DNA of 64,000 nt, taken from assembly GCA_034620365.1 (NCBI GenBank), contig JAQGEQ010000380.1:992001-1056000 (forward strand). Direction: 5' to 3'. The notes beneath the pieces are model-generated. The model was not told the origin of the DNA. It did no database searches and worked only from the letters and a program-made list of their open reading frames with translations. The DNA is from Pegea sp. RAD2-039 (lineage: Eukaryota > Chordata > Thaliacea > Salpida > Salpidae). Position numbers and translations under genes: made by a program. Below, piece after piece: positions 61,531 to 64,000 of this stretch (within the stretch, counting starts at the first letter, position 1; each line of letters opens with the position of its first letter).

Positions 61531-64000
61531 AGATCCTTTCCATTTCTCTGTTCTTTGACAACATTTCTATAGTACGCCCAGCATAGCCGTTCTCCTTTTC
61601 TTAAAAATTTTACTGGTTAAGGATAAATTAAGAAAATTCTAAGATTTGTAAAACTGCTAGAACGTTTTAGAATCTTTTATAAAGGAACCAATCAAAGCCA
61701 TTTGTATTCAATAAAAAAATAGATGATGAAAAGGCAAACCTTGGTGGCTCTCTCTAGTTATAAATGAAAAGTTTAAGATTTATACACAAATATTAAAGTA
61801 GTTATGCAGCTTATTTATTTATTACAATAAATGTGAAGGAGGGTGCTAGAGAGCATCTCCCACTAACACACATTTTCACAACATCTATTATTTTAAAAAT
61901 TATCATTGATTATTGAAGCTTCATATGATTACTTATACCTGTAAATAGCTATTGAACAACAAATATTTCGCAAGTTACCAAAAGCAAAATAAAGAACGAA
62001 ATAATAGAATTCAGCAGAAGAACATTTAAAAATTAAAAAAAGTCAGAGCTTATTAACTGAAATCTTCAAAAGCAGAAGTAGTTCTTTTAGTAATTCTAAT
62101 ACAATCAATTATAAAAAACTTTGGTATTGAAAGCTGAGTTTTGTTTTCCTGTGATTCAGTTAGAGGCTGATGTCGATTTTATTTTCAGAGTTTATGTTGA
62201 TATCGCTAAATATTACCATTAAGCAAATAATAAGCTCTCATCCATCTTTCAACCTCTTTATTTAATAATCTCTTGTTATTTTACTTTAGGTGTTATACAA
62301 GTACACATATTACATTCAAGTTTATTCACTTTAATAAATTTTTAGGAAGACCTACTAGAGAATTTGTTTATTGTTAAAAAGTGTTTTCTAAATGTATGAT
62401 AAAAACTAATGATGTTTCCTTTGTGCTTCCTTAAACGTATAAAATGTTTTCCTTAAGAAATTAGTTCTTCAACTAAATATATTTTCTTATGAGGTAAACA
62501 GTCATTGCAAGTTGCAATTAGAGTTCATTTTAGTTCTACCCTTGTAGGTTAACTTTGTAAAATAAACTGAGTTATTTCATACTTTTATCAAATAAACTTA
62601 AACTAACAAGTCATCTATAGATATAGACGTTATTTTTTTCAAAGGAATGTTTCTATTCTAATTACTGTTTAAGAATACTAGTAATGACATTTTCATTAAA
62701 ATTGCAGCTGGATGAGTTTTCATCTGATAAATTTGTTGATAAACGGAAATCCTATTTTCGAGAATCCATCTCAAGAACACAATCAAAAAAAGTCTTGATA
62801 GAGTTTTAGGCAACTTTTTTTGCATTACATAATTTTTTGTAAGATGTGTCTTTACTGATTTTTACAGCTTCATGGCTTCAAATAACTTCTGAACAAATAT
62901 CTTACCGAAATAATTTATTACGTCTAAAATTTCGGGTTTATTTTTATTTTCTATAGAGTTTTAAAACTTTCTTTTCTAAATTTGTTTATCATTAGTCATT
63001 GAAAAATAAATTCAGCCATGTTGAAAATATAAGTTTTCTATGATTTAGAAATACATTGATTTATACTTATAAAAAGTTTCTGTCAAATTAGTTTCTCTAA
63101 ATAAAAAATACAAATAAAAAAGTGAAAGTTTAATATGACCTAAATTTTAGTTTTATAAATCCAAATATCAACTATTTACAATTTTAATCTGAAACTCTTT
63201 TAAACTCAGTTGTTTATTTTGTAAATCTGAATTTCTTTAAATTTTGAAAAAGTTAGATGAAACTTATAAGAGTTTCAAATGAAACTAAACCGTCAACGAA
63301 ATCTGTAGAACTGACAGAAGTCAAATTATTAACAAAATTATTTATTTTGAATTTGTAATTCTATGAAAGTAAAATAAACTATTTAGTTGTTCAAAAAATT
63401 CTTATAACTATATTAAAAACATTTAAACGGTCTTATTAAAAATTTGATATGTACCAAGAAAAATGTGATATTATAAACTTTTAATTTATTTCTGACACAG
63501 TTTTAAAGTATACGAATAAGGTACTTTTTAGATTTTTAAAGAAAAAAGATTTTTTTTTACAAACGCAACAAAAACTTAGAAAATGAAAACGGATGTGACG
63601 ATGAGTTATCTCATAAGAGCGTAAGCCCGCGTGATATTCATTTGTGTCTATTCATTTAAAGTTTTTTACTTCAATTGTATTACAAGCAAAAACAACAGAA
63701 TATTTTTGAAATACGTAACTACTATAAGCATTAAATTGCAATAAGTCATTCGATGATAGATTGATTAGTATTTGGTAGTAATCTAATCATATTTTAGCTA
63801 GTATGTACTTCACGTAAGTTATATTTTTAGTTATGAAAGATATATCTGAGAATATTCGGCAGGCAGATTGTAGCTTTGATCAGCTGCAAACTTTTTAATT
63901 TATTGATTTATTTTCGTTTTAAAAAGTGTGCTTGTAAATTTTTATATAGAAGTTCCATTCGTAATATCAAAAATGTAAGTGTAACTAATCTTGAGTTTAA
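61531..64000. other. Intergenic, nothing recognised besides repeat copy 2
   Basis: AT-rich DNA with no open frame above background. Only the 177-bp repeat at 63155-63331 stands out. Confidence 0.4.
63155..63331. repeat. Dispersed 177-bp repeat, copy 2
   Basis: Second copy of the element at 55502-55678, displaced by 7,653 bp in direct orientation. Differences cluster in the first third (for example AATTTTAATCTGAAACTCTT here against AAGTTTAATCTGTAGCTTTT there). Flanking sequence is unrelated on both sides, so this is a discrete unit and not one large duplication. Confidence 0.85.

Noticed and set aside
1-64000. CRISPR arrays, prokaryotic operons or an integrated virus
   Set aside because: No regularly spaced repeats, no dense gene packing and no viral genes; the intron-containing animal genes explain the coding content.

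Overview
The window is AT-rich nuclear DNA of an invertebrate animal. The genes are split by spliceosomal GT-AG introns. The protein set is metazoan: laminin alpha, profilin, an ornithine-decarboxylase-family protein, a myeloid-leukaemia-factor protein, a CCDC9-like coiled-coil protein and a phosphatidylcholine-transfer-protein-like START protein. Degraded CR1/Jockey-type non-LTR retrotransposons and a probable hAT relic sit between the genes. Such AT-rich DNA with these relics would fit a cnidarian such as Hydra, but that placement is inference; the sequence supports only 'AT-rich invertebrate metazoan'. No bacterial or viral gene was recognised.

Layout. 1-12.6 kb holds the 5' end of a laminin alpha gene on the minus strand. 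One N-terminal-domain exon lies at the left edge, a signal-peptide exon lies 12 kb upstream, and a second possible first exon lies inside the intron. 12.6-18.6 kb shows no gene. 18.6-19.05 kb is a single-exon profilin (minus). 20.6-24.2 kb, perhaps extending to 26.9 kb, is an ODC-family gene on the minus strand with at least eleven exons; a GC-richer hAT-like relic lies within its putative 5' intron. 27.9-29.4 kb is a dead LINE fragment (endonuclease plus start of RT). 30.2-32.5 kb is a seven-exon MLF gene (plus). 33.6-33.9 kb is a small one-membrane-segment protein resembling DMAC1 (minus). 36.0-38.1 kb is an eight-exon CCDC9-like gene (minus). 38.7-39.4 kb is another RT relic (minus). 43.8-48.5 kb is a PCTP/STARD2-like gene (plus) with an undecided N-terminus. 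48.9-64 kb has no intact gene; it carries two more RT relics and a dispersed pair of 177-bp repeats.

The genes are unrelated housekeeping or structural loci: basement membrane, actin dynamics, polyamine metabolism, lipid transfer. They do not form an operon or a functional cluster. All exon joins below were made by eye, by matching splice sites, reading phase and family resemblance. I found no convincing new multi-gene system. The best leads are the alternative laminin first exons, the active-site substitution in the ODC-like protein, the two-frame N-terminus of the START gene, the 177-bp repeat pair, and a tiny retroposed insertion with a 22-bp target duplication.
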